From positions 4,078,176 to 4,142,175 of the forward strand of contig NC_043742.1 of NCBI RefSeq assembly GCF_004337985.1: a DNA stretch of 64,000 nucleotides, in the 5' to 3' direction. The notes under the pieces were generated by a model, which had not been told where the DNA came from, ran no database searches, and saw only the letters and a list, made by a program, of their open reading frames with translations. Both the position numbers and the translations under genes were made by a program. Source of the stretch: Pyricularia pennisetigena (lineage: Eukaryota > Ascomycota > Sordariomycetes > Magnaporthales > Pyriculariaceae). This document shows, piece by piece, positions 1 through 12,186 of the stretch. Numbering within the stretch: the first letter of the stretch is position 1; each line of letters opens with the position of its first letter.

Positions 1-43
1 TTTTTTTCTTAATCATGTTTTTCAGTGCTGACATCTACTTCAG

Positions 44-1514
44 GTCCTTCAAGTCCTTCTTTTCTGCACGCCTTTCTACGACTTCCTCGAGCAGGCAGGG
101 AAAAAGGTTGCCCACAGTTTCAACAGCGAAACTCCTCTTATCGATGCGATGTTAGTTTCTGACCATATCTATTCCACATATATACCAGGTTGACTGCTTG
201 CTGACAAACATGTGCAGGATCGAGTTCATGCGCGACTTCAAGATTATCGATTCAGCCGTGTCGGTTGATCAGCTCCGTCGCAGGCTCAAGAGCGAAGAAC
301 TTGAGCAGTACGGAGAGCCTTTTACGCCCGAGTTCATTTACGAGGCCATCAGGAAGCTTCCTCGCTTCTCGAGCATGAGGGTATGTCGTTCTCGAGATTA
401 CGAATACTTTACTTGGGTAACTATTGCTGACCTCTGATGTTTCGCATAGCGTGGTCATCAACAAGATGCTGAAGAGTTCCTCGGCTTTTTCCTGGAATCA
501 CTTCATGATGAGTGCACCCACGTAATGCGTGCAGCTGGGTCACAATCAAGCACATCCACAGCTCCTCAGTCATCCTCTCAAACACCTACTACATCGGCGC
601 CCTCTGTTGGCGGTGGCGACAACGATTGGCTTGAGGTCGGACCCCGACAACGGGCTGCTATCACCCGTTCAAGTGGCCACTCAGACATGTCATCCCCGGT
701 CACAAAGATCTTCGGGGGAGAACTTCGATCCGAACTGCGGGTTCCTGGCCTCAAAGACTCGGTCACGCTTGAGCCTTACCAGCCTTTGCAGCTGGACATT
801 GGCGCGCCCCAAGTGCGGAATATCGTTGATGCCCTGCGTCACCTGACCAATCCCGAGAGCCTCCGTGGCGATTTCAACTCTCCTAGGGGCAAGGATGTCT
901 CGGCCACCAAGCAGGTCTTTATTGAGTCGCTGCCCCCTGTGCTGATCCTACACCTCAAGCGATTCCAGTTCGACGCCGAGGGCAATGGGACTGTCAAGAT
1001 CTGGAAGAAGGTCGGCTACCCACTCGAGCTGGAGATCCCCCGCGAAGTTATTTCCCGCGCCAAGCGCACGGCAGGCAGCTTGCCCAAGTACAAGCTGATT
1101 GCGGCGGTCTACCACCATGGCAAGAACGCCAGCGGAGGTCATTACACGGCCGACGTCCGCCGCCAGGATGGGACTGAGTGGATCAGACTGGACGACACCG
1201 TCATCCGACGCGTTCGAAGTGAGGATGTCGCTGAGGGCGGTGCGGAGGAGGATGTCGTGAAGGGCGACAACGCGTCTCGCAAGGACGGCGGTGGCTATGC
1301 CTCGGCAGCCGCCAATCGCTTCGCGGGCATGGGCGAGGACGATGCGACCGACGATGACGGGTGGAAGCAGGTCAGCACACCGGCGAGCGGAGGCAAGAAG
1401 TGGAGCAGCGTTGTCAACGGTGCCTCACCGGCGACCGCCAACAAGGGGAAGCAAATCAAGGACAACATCAAAGACAACAAGGTGGCCTACCTGCTCTTCT
1501 ACCAGCGCGTCTAG
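44..1514 (+). CDS. UBP3: Ubiquitin carboxyl-terminal hydrolase, Ubp3/USP10 type (3' part)
   Basis: This is the C-terminal part of a ubiquitin-specific protease; the start and the catalytic Cys box lie before the window. Exons are 44-150, 218-380 and 450-1514, and the frame stays open through both GT-AG introns. The first visible exon begins just after the Cys box, at the stretch reading VLQVLLFCTPFYDFLEQ. The QQDAEEFLGFFLESLHDE box, the PPVLILHLKRF box and the catalytic His box (YHHGKNASGGHYTADV) follow, and the protein ends in AYLLFYQRV. A Ser/Thr-rich insert separates the second and third boxes, and a Gly/Asp-rich insert lies after the His box. Ubp3 with Bre5 removes ubiquitin in trafficking and ribophagy in yeast. 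The USP family is certain; Ubp3 is chosen by motif wording and domain order. Confidence 0.9.
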
Positions 1515-3283
1515 TATGGCATTGGTGAGAGGGGAGTTGGACAGTTTGTCTTGAATTTCAAGGGTGCTGCAGGGCATCAATTGAGCCGGATGCCGCCCGT
1601 TGGAGATCGGAAAGGTGGCTGATATAAATCTTATAATTGGCTTCCTCTATATACTTCGGCGTTGCGGCGTTTCAGTGCTGGCTGGGCTGGGTAGGTTCCG
1701 CGGGGGGTTTTTTTTGCATGAGGCTCTCCCCATGTCCAACATGTTGCGCAGCAATGGCGCTCTGGTGTTCCCAGGCGAAAAAGGATCTATGGTTTAGCTT
1801 CGCAAAGGGGCAAAGATTATGCAGCATTGCACCTCCTACCTCGGGTGTGTTGTTTTTTCTTTTCTTTTTTTTTTTTTTTTCTCCACACATTTTGCGCATC
1901 TTTTTGCATGATGTAAAATCGGAGCGCGGAGCATTTCATCTGGCGATTTCAGGGGGAAAACAAAAGTTGAAAAGAAAAAGGGGGATGCCGTCTGTTGCTT
2001 GATGCCAGGCACCATCTCGAGATAGTAAAGTAATGCGTGGAAGGGGAGGGGGGAGGTGATGGCTTGGTGAGGTTTGTGGGGTGATGGTGGTAGTGGTGGC
2101 GGGTTGAGACTTTTGCGCCGGAGCGGACGATTCAGGGAAGGGGAGGCATACTAACCGAACTTCTGATAGCAAACGGCATGGCCTGCGGACGATGGGTGCG
2201 GATGGGTTACCATGGTACGACGATCCACCAGTGGGTTGAGACGAGGTTCTTTTTTCTCTTCTTCTCTTGGGAGTGCGAGGGCATGATGTAGTTCGGAGGT
2301 TCATGTTGCTGCAAGTAAAGGAAAAGATGACCATGTAGTATCACGGCTGGGAGAGACATCAAACTCGTGGAAGAACGGAGGAAGTTTTCGCAGATGATGT
2401 GTTATACAAGCACAAATAAAAAAAATAAAAAAATTCAGAAAATCTATTCATTCACAAGTATGCCTGACAAAGTAACGTCCTTTTCAAGATACCAGCAACA
2501 GGCATTCCTTAGCTCAGCTAAAAAGTTAAGAGGAGTCTGCAGCAGCGGGACAGGATTGTAGGTCAAGTTCGGTCCTTTGTCCAACTTTATCTCCCTCGAC
2601 ACGAGACCATCATGCCAGCGTAGCAGGGATTCGGGTGCTGTAGGCCAACGGGTTTCTGTTCCGTCGATTTGTTGCTTCTTTTTCATGATATACATGCTGT
2701 CTAGCAAACAAACACGTCGTTCGACGTCAGACATAACTTATTATTGTTTTTNNNNNNNNNNNNNNNNNNNNNNNNNNNNNNNNNNNNNNNNNNNNNNNNN
2801 NNNNNNNNNNNNNNNNNNNNNNNNNNNNNNNNNNNNNNNNNNNNNNNNNNNNNNNNNNCCTTACTAACGGCTGCGCCCCCGAGGACCCCCGCAACCATCC
2901 AGCCGAGGCACTCTTGCGCTTACCTCTGGCCCAGGGATGCCTGCCCTCGTCAGATCAAGTCCGAGGACCCTGATCGTCGCCAGATTTTGGGATTTATCGC
3001 CCGACGAGCTCAGGAACCGATCTATGCTATTATGCGAGAACAGTAGATTGTGGTGTCCAATTTGCTTCGTATATTGACACTATGCATGCTGCTATGAAAT
3101 TTATCTCCCAGCCCGAAAAAAAAAAGGGAGTTTCATGTCTTTCACCGAAGGGCGTGTTTCCCAATTAATGATACTTCCATCATCCAAATACAAATATTCT
3201 CGATACTATAGAAGCGAGCATGCAGATAGCCTATTGCTAAACCCGAACAACGCCTGACTGCCCATCATTGTCATCATCATTCA
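1515..3283. other. Intergenic region with assembly gap
   Basis: This stretch holds the 3' flanks of two convergent genes. It contains a T run near 1866-1880, AT-rich sequence around 2410-2440 and a 107-base N gap at 2752-2858. I see no open frame with coding character, and no O-methyltransferase or ATP-grasp fragment next to the mycosporine-type gene that follows. Confidence 0.6.
2752..2858. other. Assembly gap (107 N)
   Basis: A run of N separates unrelated-looking intergenic sequence. The frames that cross it in conceptual translation are artefacts. Confidence 0.99.
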
Positions 3284-4982
3284 TCAATAGCCAGACTTGA
3301 CGCCGTCAACCAGTGGCTTCTGCTCTAGCCCGTTCAAACCGTGGCCGTTAACGTCAATTCCAGTCTTGATAGCGCCAAAATTGGGCACGACACCATTTTT
3401 GACAGTTTTGTTGCCGTGGCCGTTGACATCCTTCAAGCCGCCATTAACAGCCTGCGGCTCGCTGATGACACCAGCCTGCGCGGCAGCAGCTTCGACGGAC
3501 AGGTCTTCGGTGGCGTTATCCGTATAACCAGTGTCGCTCGCGTCCACGTAGGCCTCGAGGCCCTCGCCTCCGCGGGGGTACGTCTTGCAGATGGCCTTGT
3601 GCTTCTTGAGCGCGTCGTTCAGCGTCTCAGCCGACAAGTCATTGAGGAACGTACAGCTGCCGAGCGGATTGGGCACGGCCAGGCGCAGCTTGCCGTCGCG
3701 GGTCTTGAGGATGGCAGCGGTGCCCTTCTCGAGCACCTCCTCGTCGAACATCGGGTGGTCGATGGATAAACCGGCACGGCTAAACAGGTCCAAGAGGCGC
3801 CTGTGCTCGGCGTCCTTGAGCATGCCCTGGGTGTTGGCGAGGGTGGCCGTGTACGCCATGTCAATCGAGATTGCGTGACCGTGGCGCAGAGGCGTCTCGG
3901 GCATGAGCTCGTGCAAGGGAGACCAGGTGTGGCCGTAGGCAATGACGCGGTCCAGGCCGATTTCGTGCAGGTTGGGCGACTCGAGCTTGAGCATCTCAAA
4001 GATTCCCTCGCGATTAATCTTTATGACGGGGGATAACATTGTTAGCAGGGGTCTTGCGGAGACAGGCGGCCATCAAAAGAAAAAGGACCCCGGTGGACAG
4101 TCAACTCACAATATCGGCAGCGCTGCGCACCTCGGCCGGCGCACCATCCGCCCGGCCAAACTTGGACTCGATGAGCTGCTCGCAGTACTTGTCGAGCAGG
4201 TCAAACACTTGCAGGTGGGCGCAGCTCGAGATCTTGATCAGCTCAGCAAAGCCGTTGCGAACCTGGGAGATGGGAAGAGTGCGCAGAAATGTAAAGTCGA
4301 GGAAGGTGTGTATGGGTGCGTGGTAGGCGCCCAGGCGGTTCTTGTAGCGGCCATGGTTGACGGCCACCTTGATGCTGACACTGGCGTCGATGAGGCCGAT
4401 GACTGTGGTGGGGATGCGGATGAAATTGGTGTTGCGACGGTATGATGCACAGGCGAATCTAGAAAAGAAAAGAAAAAAAGTCACTTCTTTGTTCGCATCC
4501 ATCAAGTCGAAAGGGGGTGGACTGGTCAAAAAACTGCTTACCCTGCCACATCCGTGACCAGCCCTCCACCCACCACAAGGACGGGTTCCTGTTTTCTCCC
4601 TTGTAAGTTATCTTATCATCAAATACTATCTTTGATGTGAGTGGAGACACACCTTGCGGATAATTCCAAAGTCGGTCATGGCATCGCAGATGCTCAGATA
4701 AGTGTCAATGGTCTTGGCCTTCTCGCCGATGGAGGTCTGCTTGACGCTAAGGTCTAGGTCATAGTGCCGAAAGTAGGCCTCCATCCGCTTGCCGTAGATG
4801 CTGAAGATGTTCTTGTCGGTGACGGCCAGGACGCGACCCCATTTCTTGTAACAGTTGGCTAGGCCCGGGTTGTTGACGTCGAAAACGCCGTCCACAAAGG
4901 TAAAGTCGTACTCAATCTTTTCGTAACCTTCTACATGGAACCCCTGAGGGGTCTCACTGACGGTTGCCTTGAGGTCTGACAT
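3284..4982 (-). CDS. Desmethyl-4-deoxygadusol synthase (sugar phosphate cyclase)
   Basis: This enzyme cyclises sedoheptulose 7-phosphate to desmethyl-4-deoxygadusol, the core of mycosporines and mycosporine-like sunscreens. Exons are 4982-4653, 4588-4542, 4458-4110 and 4018-3284, giving 486 residues with all phases matching. Motifs in order are [13 protein letters not shown] near the N-terminus, [18 protein letters not shown] (NAD binding), [51 protein letters not shown] and the YPRGGEG end of the core. These match my memory of cyanobacterial MysA far better than 3-dehydroquinate synthase. The roughly 85 residues after YPRGGEG are an extra low-complexity tail with DVNGHG twice. No O-methyltransferase, ATP-grasp or NRPS-like gene is nearby. 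The related 2-epi-5-epi-valiolone synthase is the main alternative. Confidence 0.88.
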
Positions 4983-5000
4983 GTTTTGTCACTGGTTGAT

Positions 5001-5045
5001 CTGGGGGAACAGGGAAAAAAAAAAAAAAAAAAAAAAAAAAAGACA
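5001..5045 (-). promoter_or_regulatory. Probable 5'-UTR intron 3' splice site with 27-A/T tract
   Basis: Reading toward the cyclase start codon, a 27-T run (5041-5015 on this strand) is followed by CCCTGTTCCCCCAG and then 20 bases before ATG. This is a textbook pyrimidine tract and acceptor, so a leader intron is likely. The donor was not located with confidence. Confidence 0.45.
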
Positions 5046-5628
5046 ATCGAGAGAAAGTGGGAACCGCTCGCGCGTATTTATAGAGGAAAGCCCTACAGTG
5101 TCACTCAGCTGGGCTAAGCGAAAAACTAGGAAGGGCATACCTAGGTGTTGAAGTCTATACTGACGATAGTGCTACTTATATGTGCCTCCCAGCCTTTGAA
5201 TTTGTCAAAAAGCCCGGTCCGTTGTGGCTACAAATGCACCTACCGTGATTGCCACCAACAAGCATGCTTGTTAATGAACCACACGAGCGTCGTCCAAGAA
5301 ACTATAGGCGCCCTGATAGTACTTGGTCAACAATCGTCAAAACCTTGAAAATACTAGGGCAATAGTTTGTTCTTCTATGTTAACAATCTGCATCTTGTAC
5401 AAAATCAAAACGAGATATGCCCAGTACTCCTACCCGCCCAGGAACGTGATGACGCCGTATCTAATGCGAAAACAAAGGAAATACAGCAAATAACGGGCAA
5501 CCCGCCGATATAATTCCTAGAACGCCCTATTCGTATCGCTCACATACTCGAGAAAAAGCAGTCTGAAAGAATGATAGCTTCCCCAGTATAAGAGCCTACA
5601 TTTCCGTAGAGCTCCGCCTGAGAAGGGA

Positions 5629-5631
<3 letters not shown>

Positions 5632-5704
<73 letters not shown>

Positions 5705-5718
5705 AAAAAAAAAAAAAA
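5632..5718. repeat. (GA)n microsatellite plus A18
   Basis: About 34 GA dinucleotides run from 5632 to 5700 and pass directly into 18 A residues. The repeat lies just past the ATG2 stop codon, probably in or near its 3' UTR. Confidence 0.97.
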
Positions 5719-5778
5719 GAACAAGGTCATCACATGCTAGCACACCCAGGCAGTCAGTCCACATTCCCGTCCCGCCCG

Positions 5779-8700
5779 CTAGGATTTAGGGTCCGGTTTG
5801 TATTTCTGCCCAAGCAAAGTCAGTACTTGCCTAATGTCGAAAAAGGGGTTCGGCAGACTCACATTATCCATGCGCCGAAGATTCTGCGGATCCAGGCTGT
5901 TTGTCGCCCCCAGAAGTGTTTGACCAATTGCCTTGGTAGCCCCTATTGCGGGCCTGAAGATGAAAATAGGCGCCTTTTCAAGAACGGCCTTTGCCGCACC
6001 TGTCGCACTTGAGCTCTCCCTCACTTCACCTGGGACCGCAATGATGGCCTGACGTGCGATACTAATGTCGCGGCTAAGACTTCTGTACCCATGGCGTAGC
6101 CCTTGGATAACACCAGTGGGCTGGTTTGCATACAGTGAAATTTGGTGGCGGGTATCCTCTTCCGAGTCGTCGATCTCCTCCCATTCGCCGGCTCTTTGCA
6201 CCGTAGACGGCCCCGCACCTCCATACCTATTCTGCTCTGGAGTTTCGACGAGAAGGCCCTCGGCACCCTGAAGCATGTTTTGCGTCCCAATCGCCACCTT
6301 TGCCCCAAGTTTAATCAACTCAGTGCCAGTAGTGCGGGCAAAAGCCGCCGCGCCTTTCCCAATCGAGCGAACAACTCGACCATTCCGTTTGTACTCGCGG
6401 ATGGGAATTTCGTAGAGGTGACGGAAACCACTGCCAACATCAACAAGCGACCGTACTGGTGCTAGACCGGCGAGAACACCAGGCAGCTGATGACGCTTGA
6501 TCTCTGGCATCCAAACATCATTCAGCATCTCACCGAATCGCTCGAAACCTAATGCCCCATAAATAATGGCATGCCGCATCACCATGCTCGCGTTGTCAAG
6601 AATGATGAAGTTCATAAACTCAGTGGTGCGACCGGACCGAATGCCTGCGTAATCGACGCGCTTGGGTTTGAAGTCGAGCTTGACAGGTATGTCGTAAATC
6701 TCAGCGCGCTGGATAAAGGGTACGTCGCTAGGAGAGCTTGTCGTCTTGATTGTGTCATCTTTGAACCCGAAAAAGCGCGTTATGAAATCCAAAGCGTCCT
6801 GGTCGACATGCAGTCGCAGCGGAAGAACATTCACAAACATCACGATTTCCTCGGCAGTGACGTCAAGCACAGGCCTGACGATGCGCACCTTGAGATCGAC
6901 CATGGGGACGCCCATCTCGCGCGGGCCATGATCCTCATCGTACATTGCAAACCTCTTCCAAGTAGACGTGGGCACGTGATCGTACACGTCGAGATCGCGG
7001 ATGTGTACTCTGATCAAACTTTGTGTCTCCTCCGATCCGGGCTCTAGCAGTCGCACTACTGCGTTGACTCCACTGAGCTCAAACGTGATCTTGTGGTGCT
7101 TACTCCGGGTGAGCTTCAGCCTTTTCCCTTTTGGTCGAGAGGTTCCACCCACACGGCTGGTGGTAGTGGTAAATGCTGTCGTCGCGACCGATTCTGTATC
7201 GGAAGGGTTGATGCCGTACAGCTCTTGGTTGATGTTTTGCGAGAGTTCCCGAGGGTCCTGATGCGAAGGAATCCCGATGTAGATCGAGTTGAACAGGAAG
7301 TCACTCACAGCTTCCTCCTCAAGGCCGTCTTCTTCATGATAGCCCATTCGCCTGTCCATCCGTGCTCTTCGTTCATATGCTTTTGCCTGAATTTCCTCCA
7401 CAGTCTTGCCGATAGTCTCCCTTGTCCGCTGCCAGTCGTATCCGTCATACAAGTTCCAGATGAGGTGCATATCCCTAATCTTTATTTTTAGGGGATACTT
7501 CTTTACTTTCGCCTCCTTGGGCACAACTTCCCGCATCTTTGCTGACTTCCACTCGGGCTGTGGGGTTTCGCTGGCAGGGACGGATGCAAAGAAGGCATTC
7601 TCGACAGACATATCGGGGCTGTTGGCGTGGCTGGGGTTCTCGCTGAAACCGCTGAATATGACCTCGTCGTTGGCGTATTGCGTTGTTGTGCGATCCGACA
7701 TCATTGAAGATGAAGTAGCGTCGAACAGCAGCTGCCGTGTGTTCTGTCCACCGTCTTGCGACCCCAAGGTACCCATTATATCCAAGTCTTCGTCAAGATC
7801 ATCCTCGGTCCAACCAGAATCCTCGGGCTCTCCAAAGTCATCGTCGAAGTTGTAGTCTCCTTCGGCTTTCCCGAATGCATCCTGTGAAATGGATGCTAGC
7901 ATATCTTCGATAGGAACGATCTCTGTTTTGAACTTGTTCTCCTTGCTGGGTGGTGTCGGAGGTTTTAGAGCGTTGCCTAAACTGATCAAAGTTTGAGTGG
8001 AGTCGGCACATGTCTCGAGAACAAGGAAGTTGTCTTGAACCTCCACGTCAATAAGTCGCTGTCCATCCTCGTCCTGTATGGCTTTTACCCTTATGATAGC
8101 AGCGCGGATCTGGCTGATGCTAACGAATCCTTGAGCACATAACACAGAGTCCATATCCCAAATTTTGGTGCTGGCGGGATCTGACGGTCGCTGTACATGT
8201 CTTTTGAGGTTTTGCTTGCCTTCAGGGTCAAGGAGAGCAACATCGTCAATCAAGAGTATGGATGCCTGCTTGATATGCCACGTTGCTTTGGCATCGCCTT
8301 TCTCCTCTAGCCAAACCTTGAGACAACTGTCCGAAAGGACAATGCCCATCTTGGAAGTCATTGCGAGAGGATTGAGACCAACCACGCAATCAAGGAAGTA
8401 TAATTGAACGACAGGCATCTTTTGCCGACCCTGCCCCATAGCTGTCGAGTCTGCCGTTATAACAGATGTCCCCACGATAGCAACGTGAGCCTGTTCGCCC
8501 AAGTGAGCAACGGATGCGGCAAGGCTCGCTTCGAAATCTTGCGGAGTCGCATCTTTGCTGAGATTCAAGAGGTCGATGATCGTGGGAACCCTGTACTCGA
8601 CATTGAGCCCGCGGAGTTTTACTGTTATGGTAGGCTCAACAGTACCTCCGATTAGACGTACCACCAGAACAGGCGTCTCCTCGTCGCCATGTGACGCCAA

Positions 8701-11700
8701 AAGTGAAGACCCCACCAGCTCTTCTATTTGGTTGCGGTTGACCTCGAGAGATCTCGCTGCTACCGCCAACAGCGACGGTACAGTAACATGCGCCACATCG
8801 AGATGAGTCATTGAAGCTGCAATGACACCAAATCTCCCACCGACATCAACAGAAACGTGCGCATTCCGCACAAGGACCAGTGACATCAGGCCCGGCCGAT
8901 CGTCCTCAGGGAGATACTTTGCAACAGTTCCTAGTCGGGCGAGATCTTCACCAAGAGATGGCAAGCAGCCAAGAAGCGGAATATTCGAAATGTCAGCAGC
9001 TACATTGTCAAATTTGAGTCGCAGGACCGAGCCCTTTCTTCTCTGCCGAAGGAGGGTGTCGACCATGATCTCATCATCATCTGGGGTGTCTCTGAGCTTT
9101 GACGGAGATATCAATTCCAAAAGACGCTCTAAATCAGCCTCCTTGGGAGCCATCGAATACTCAACTCGCGTCCCGGTGATTGTAACTGAAATCGGTGGAT
9201 GGGGGCCGCTTTCGTCAGAGTACGGTCCATGGACTTGAATTTTGCGCAAGGCGATGCCGATGCCCTCATCTCGGCTCACAAGCTTGAATGCGCTAGTCTC
9301 TAAAACAACGTTGCAATCCTTGCCTATCAAATCCATTCGCACCGCGTTGATACGCATATTTATCTTGTTGTCAGATGTAGCGGAGCGATCGTCTGGATTT
9401 ATGGGAGTGTCAAACTTGACGCCTCGGGAGGCCGGACGTGCTTGCGGCTTTGCGGGCTGGGAGTTGCCGATGCCATTGATGGAGGCGATGGAAGATCCCA
9501 TGTTAAGGAAGCTACTCAAACCACCAAACCAGCTGAAGGTCTCGTCTAGACGGCGAAGATCGAGGCGTATCTGAAGCGGCAACGTTGCAATTTCAATTTT
9601 GGAAGACGGCGCCGCCTTCTGAAGCTTTACGGAAATTTCCGAACCTGATGATGGTATAGCATCTTTGATGGAGGCCATCATCTCCTTGCTCCTGTCAAAT
9701 GAGATGATGTGGTTATCGTCTCCAGCGTATCCAAAGGTAAAGCTTTCGGTATCGATCGTGGTTTCGTCTGACGAATGCAAACACTGAACATTTCGCAGCT
9801 GCGCTTGCAGAAGTATATCTGCATCGAAATTTGAAGTGCGTACGCCAAAAATGCTGTCTGATGCTTCAGAGACGCCACCTAGTCGCTCCAAGAATAATAC
9901 AGAAACTGCCTGCAACGTGATTTTGACGGCTTGGTGAGGCGTTGCGTCGTTCGTTGCGTTGGTGTTGGCCGTCGTTGTCTCTTGGGCTGGTTCCTGCTTG
10001 CTAGGACTAATTGCCCCGAGCAATTTTGAAACCACCATCGCTAGAATAAAACCAATAGAGGCATCGAATTGGATGCTGACGGGAGACAAGATTGCTTCAA
10101 GAATACCGTCGTTGGGTTCTTGGTTACCCACTTCGATGGGTGTAGAACTCATTGGAGAGGGAATAGGAGGCAATGAGGTACTCGCACCGAACGCACCAGG
10201 GATATGAGGGAATGCAGAACTGGCAAGGTTGGGGCTCAGGGGTTGAGGTTCACCAGATGACGAATCCCCGTCAAGCGGGACAACGTGTACACTCTTTTGT
10301 GATGAGGGCAAGTAAAGAGAAAGGGTGTCGAGGGCCAGCACCTTCTTAGCAAGTCGGGTTGGCTCACGGGGGGTTGGGCACTCGTTCTGTGATTGTGATT
10401 CCCTATCATGTCGCTCTCCCTGAATTGACGACTTTGCCCGTGCTTCGATATTTGCGTGCGGCGAAGCTGGATTGATTGGGGCAGGACTGGAATCACTTTG
10501 TTCCGATACTGTTGATGTATCCAAGCCCGGCGAGACCTCCAGCCCTCGAAGCTCACTTGTTGAAGAAACTTGAGAATCTTGGAGATCGTACGGTGCGCCC
10601 AGCGATGAACTTTGTTCATCTCTGGTTCCTTGGGGCGAGGATGCCCCTACTGTTAAGTCATTTTCACCTAACTCATTCTGCACCACGCTTTGCGTGGTGG
10701 GCTCATGCTGGGAAAAGGCGCTCATGTACATGCTTTCTGCGTCCTCATGCGTGTAAAGATGTGATTCAGTGAGGTCTTCAGTGGCTTCTTGGCCTGAACT
10801 TCCACTGCTGGAATTCGAGAGTACCGAGTTGGTCAGGGATATTGGGTTGTGGGTGGTTAAACTAGGTGAAGACTGTGGTGGCCTTTCATTCGATTGGTCC
10901 GCAGCAAGATGTGTATCAGATGCCACTGCCGTATATGGCGTAGAACTTTGCGGGAAAGACTCGTCTCGATGTGTGAAGAAGTCTTGGAGGATCGAGGCCC
11001 TTGGTGTAGACATTGATGACGCTGCTGTCTCGTTCCCGGGTTCTTGGTCACAATCCTCATCACTCAGCTCATAGGGTATATTGAGTGCAACCTCACTATC
11101 CCCCTGATTGTCTTCAAACCCAGGAACCTGCGTCGACCGCCCCTCAAGTTCTTGCTCTTGGAAAGACATGGAGGATTCTCGCGAGACCGGACTTCTCAGG
11201 GCCGACGCAGCTGAAGATTGTGGGCTGAGTGAAGGTGGAACAGACGCGGTCCTCTCAAAAGTTGAGAATACATTCGCTTCAGAGATGAGGAATGCGGTGA
11301 TGTCCTGCAGGGACACATGACGCTTGCCCTCTTTATGAACAATCTTGGGACGATCTTCTTCGTGTGGTCCGAGGCTTGTGGTTACCCCTTCAACATCGAT
11401 CTGGCCGAGTGAAAGCTTCACAGTGACAACATCCGGGGCAGTCACGTTTGGTTCCAAAGGAACACTGACATCAAGCTGAAAGGTAACCCCTCGAATCTGT
11501 ATTTGAGTGCGATCCACGATACCCTGGAGAAAGTTGGCAAGGAAGGCAGGCAGGGAGAGGGCCTGACCTGTTCCATAGCTACCCTCGTCTTCGTCGTCTT
11601 CGTCCTCGTCGAGCACGAGGGAAGCCCCGACGTCTTGCGTCTCGGCGGCAAGGGCTGCTTCCAACTCCTCCTTCTCTTTCGGTGACTGGTGTTCCAAGAA

Positions 11701-12186
11701 AGACTGGGCCAAATCAACGGTGTTAGGCACCACATCTGTAGGTCCTCGTGTTGTAGTCCGGGATCGTGCATCGATGTCGTCCTTGGACTCCACCTTAAGC
11801 TGGACATCAACCCTGTCTACCTCGATTTTCAGAGAGCTGCTGTAAATGTCCATCGGAATCGTTATACGGAGCAGGACAACCCTGGCTTTTAGCAGTGTGA
11901 ACGTGGGCGGCAGGCCAAGGAGTTTAGCCAGTTTCTGCAAGTTGAGTTTACGTGATTAGTATAATGCGGACCAAGAAGAGCGAAGCCATGGTGATTCCAA
12001 GCGCAGACGCACCGGAAGCTTGATGCCAACATCACGAAATTCCAACACGGTATTCCGGCCGATGGCGAGATCTAGATTGTCAAGGTCAAGTGCGTCAGAG
12101 TCGAGCAGGTCGAGGCGTGCAAGGGCGTAGCGAAGCAGTCGCTTAGGCATGGCCGAGCCCCGAAAGGACTGGAAGAGGCTCGCCAT
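5779..12186 (-). CDS. ATG2: Autophagy-related protein 2 (lipid transfer protein)
   Basis: ATG2 bridges the endoplasmic reticulum and the growing phagophore and moves phospholipids for autophagosome expansion, working with ATG9 and ATG18. Exons are 12186-12013 (58 codons) and 11934-5779, giving 2,109 residues, the usual size. The N-terminus ([17 protein letters not shown], then [21 protein letters not shown] across the splice) is the chorein-type start of the lipid-transfer groove. The middle is long and Ser/Thr/Glu-rich. The C-terminal part has the conserved ATG2 block with [20 protein letters not shown] and [20 protein letters not shown], which forms amphipathic membrane-binding helices. The gene stands alone, divergent from NHP2. 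In rice blast fungus autophagy genes are needed for appressorium function (knowledge of the family, not shown here). Confidence 0.96.

Larger units (their letters stand above)
4983..5778. other. Promoter of the cyclase gene and 3' flank of ATG2
   Basis: This intergenic stretch carries the A/T tract above and a GA microsatellite. A short frame at 5145-5348 looks like a signal peptide followed by four Cys, but it lacks an ATG start and is not called as a gene. Confidence 0.5.

Noticed and set aside
525..846. Alternative frames across the UBP3 exon and many other long antisense frames inside real genes
   Set aside because: They are shadows of high-GC coding sequence; the sense frames carry the conserved motifs.
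5145..5348. Short frame resembling a signal peptide with four Cys (+)
   Set aside because: It starts with GTG, has no upstream ATG or convincing splice donor, and lies in the cyclase promoter.
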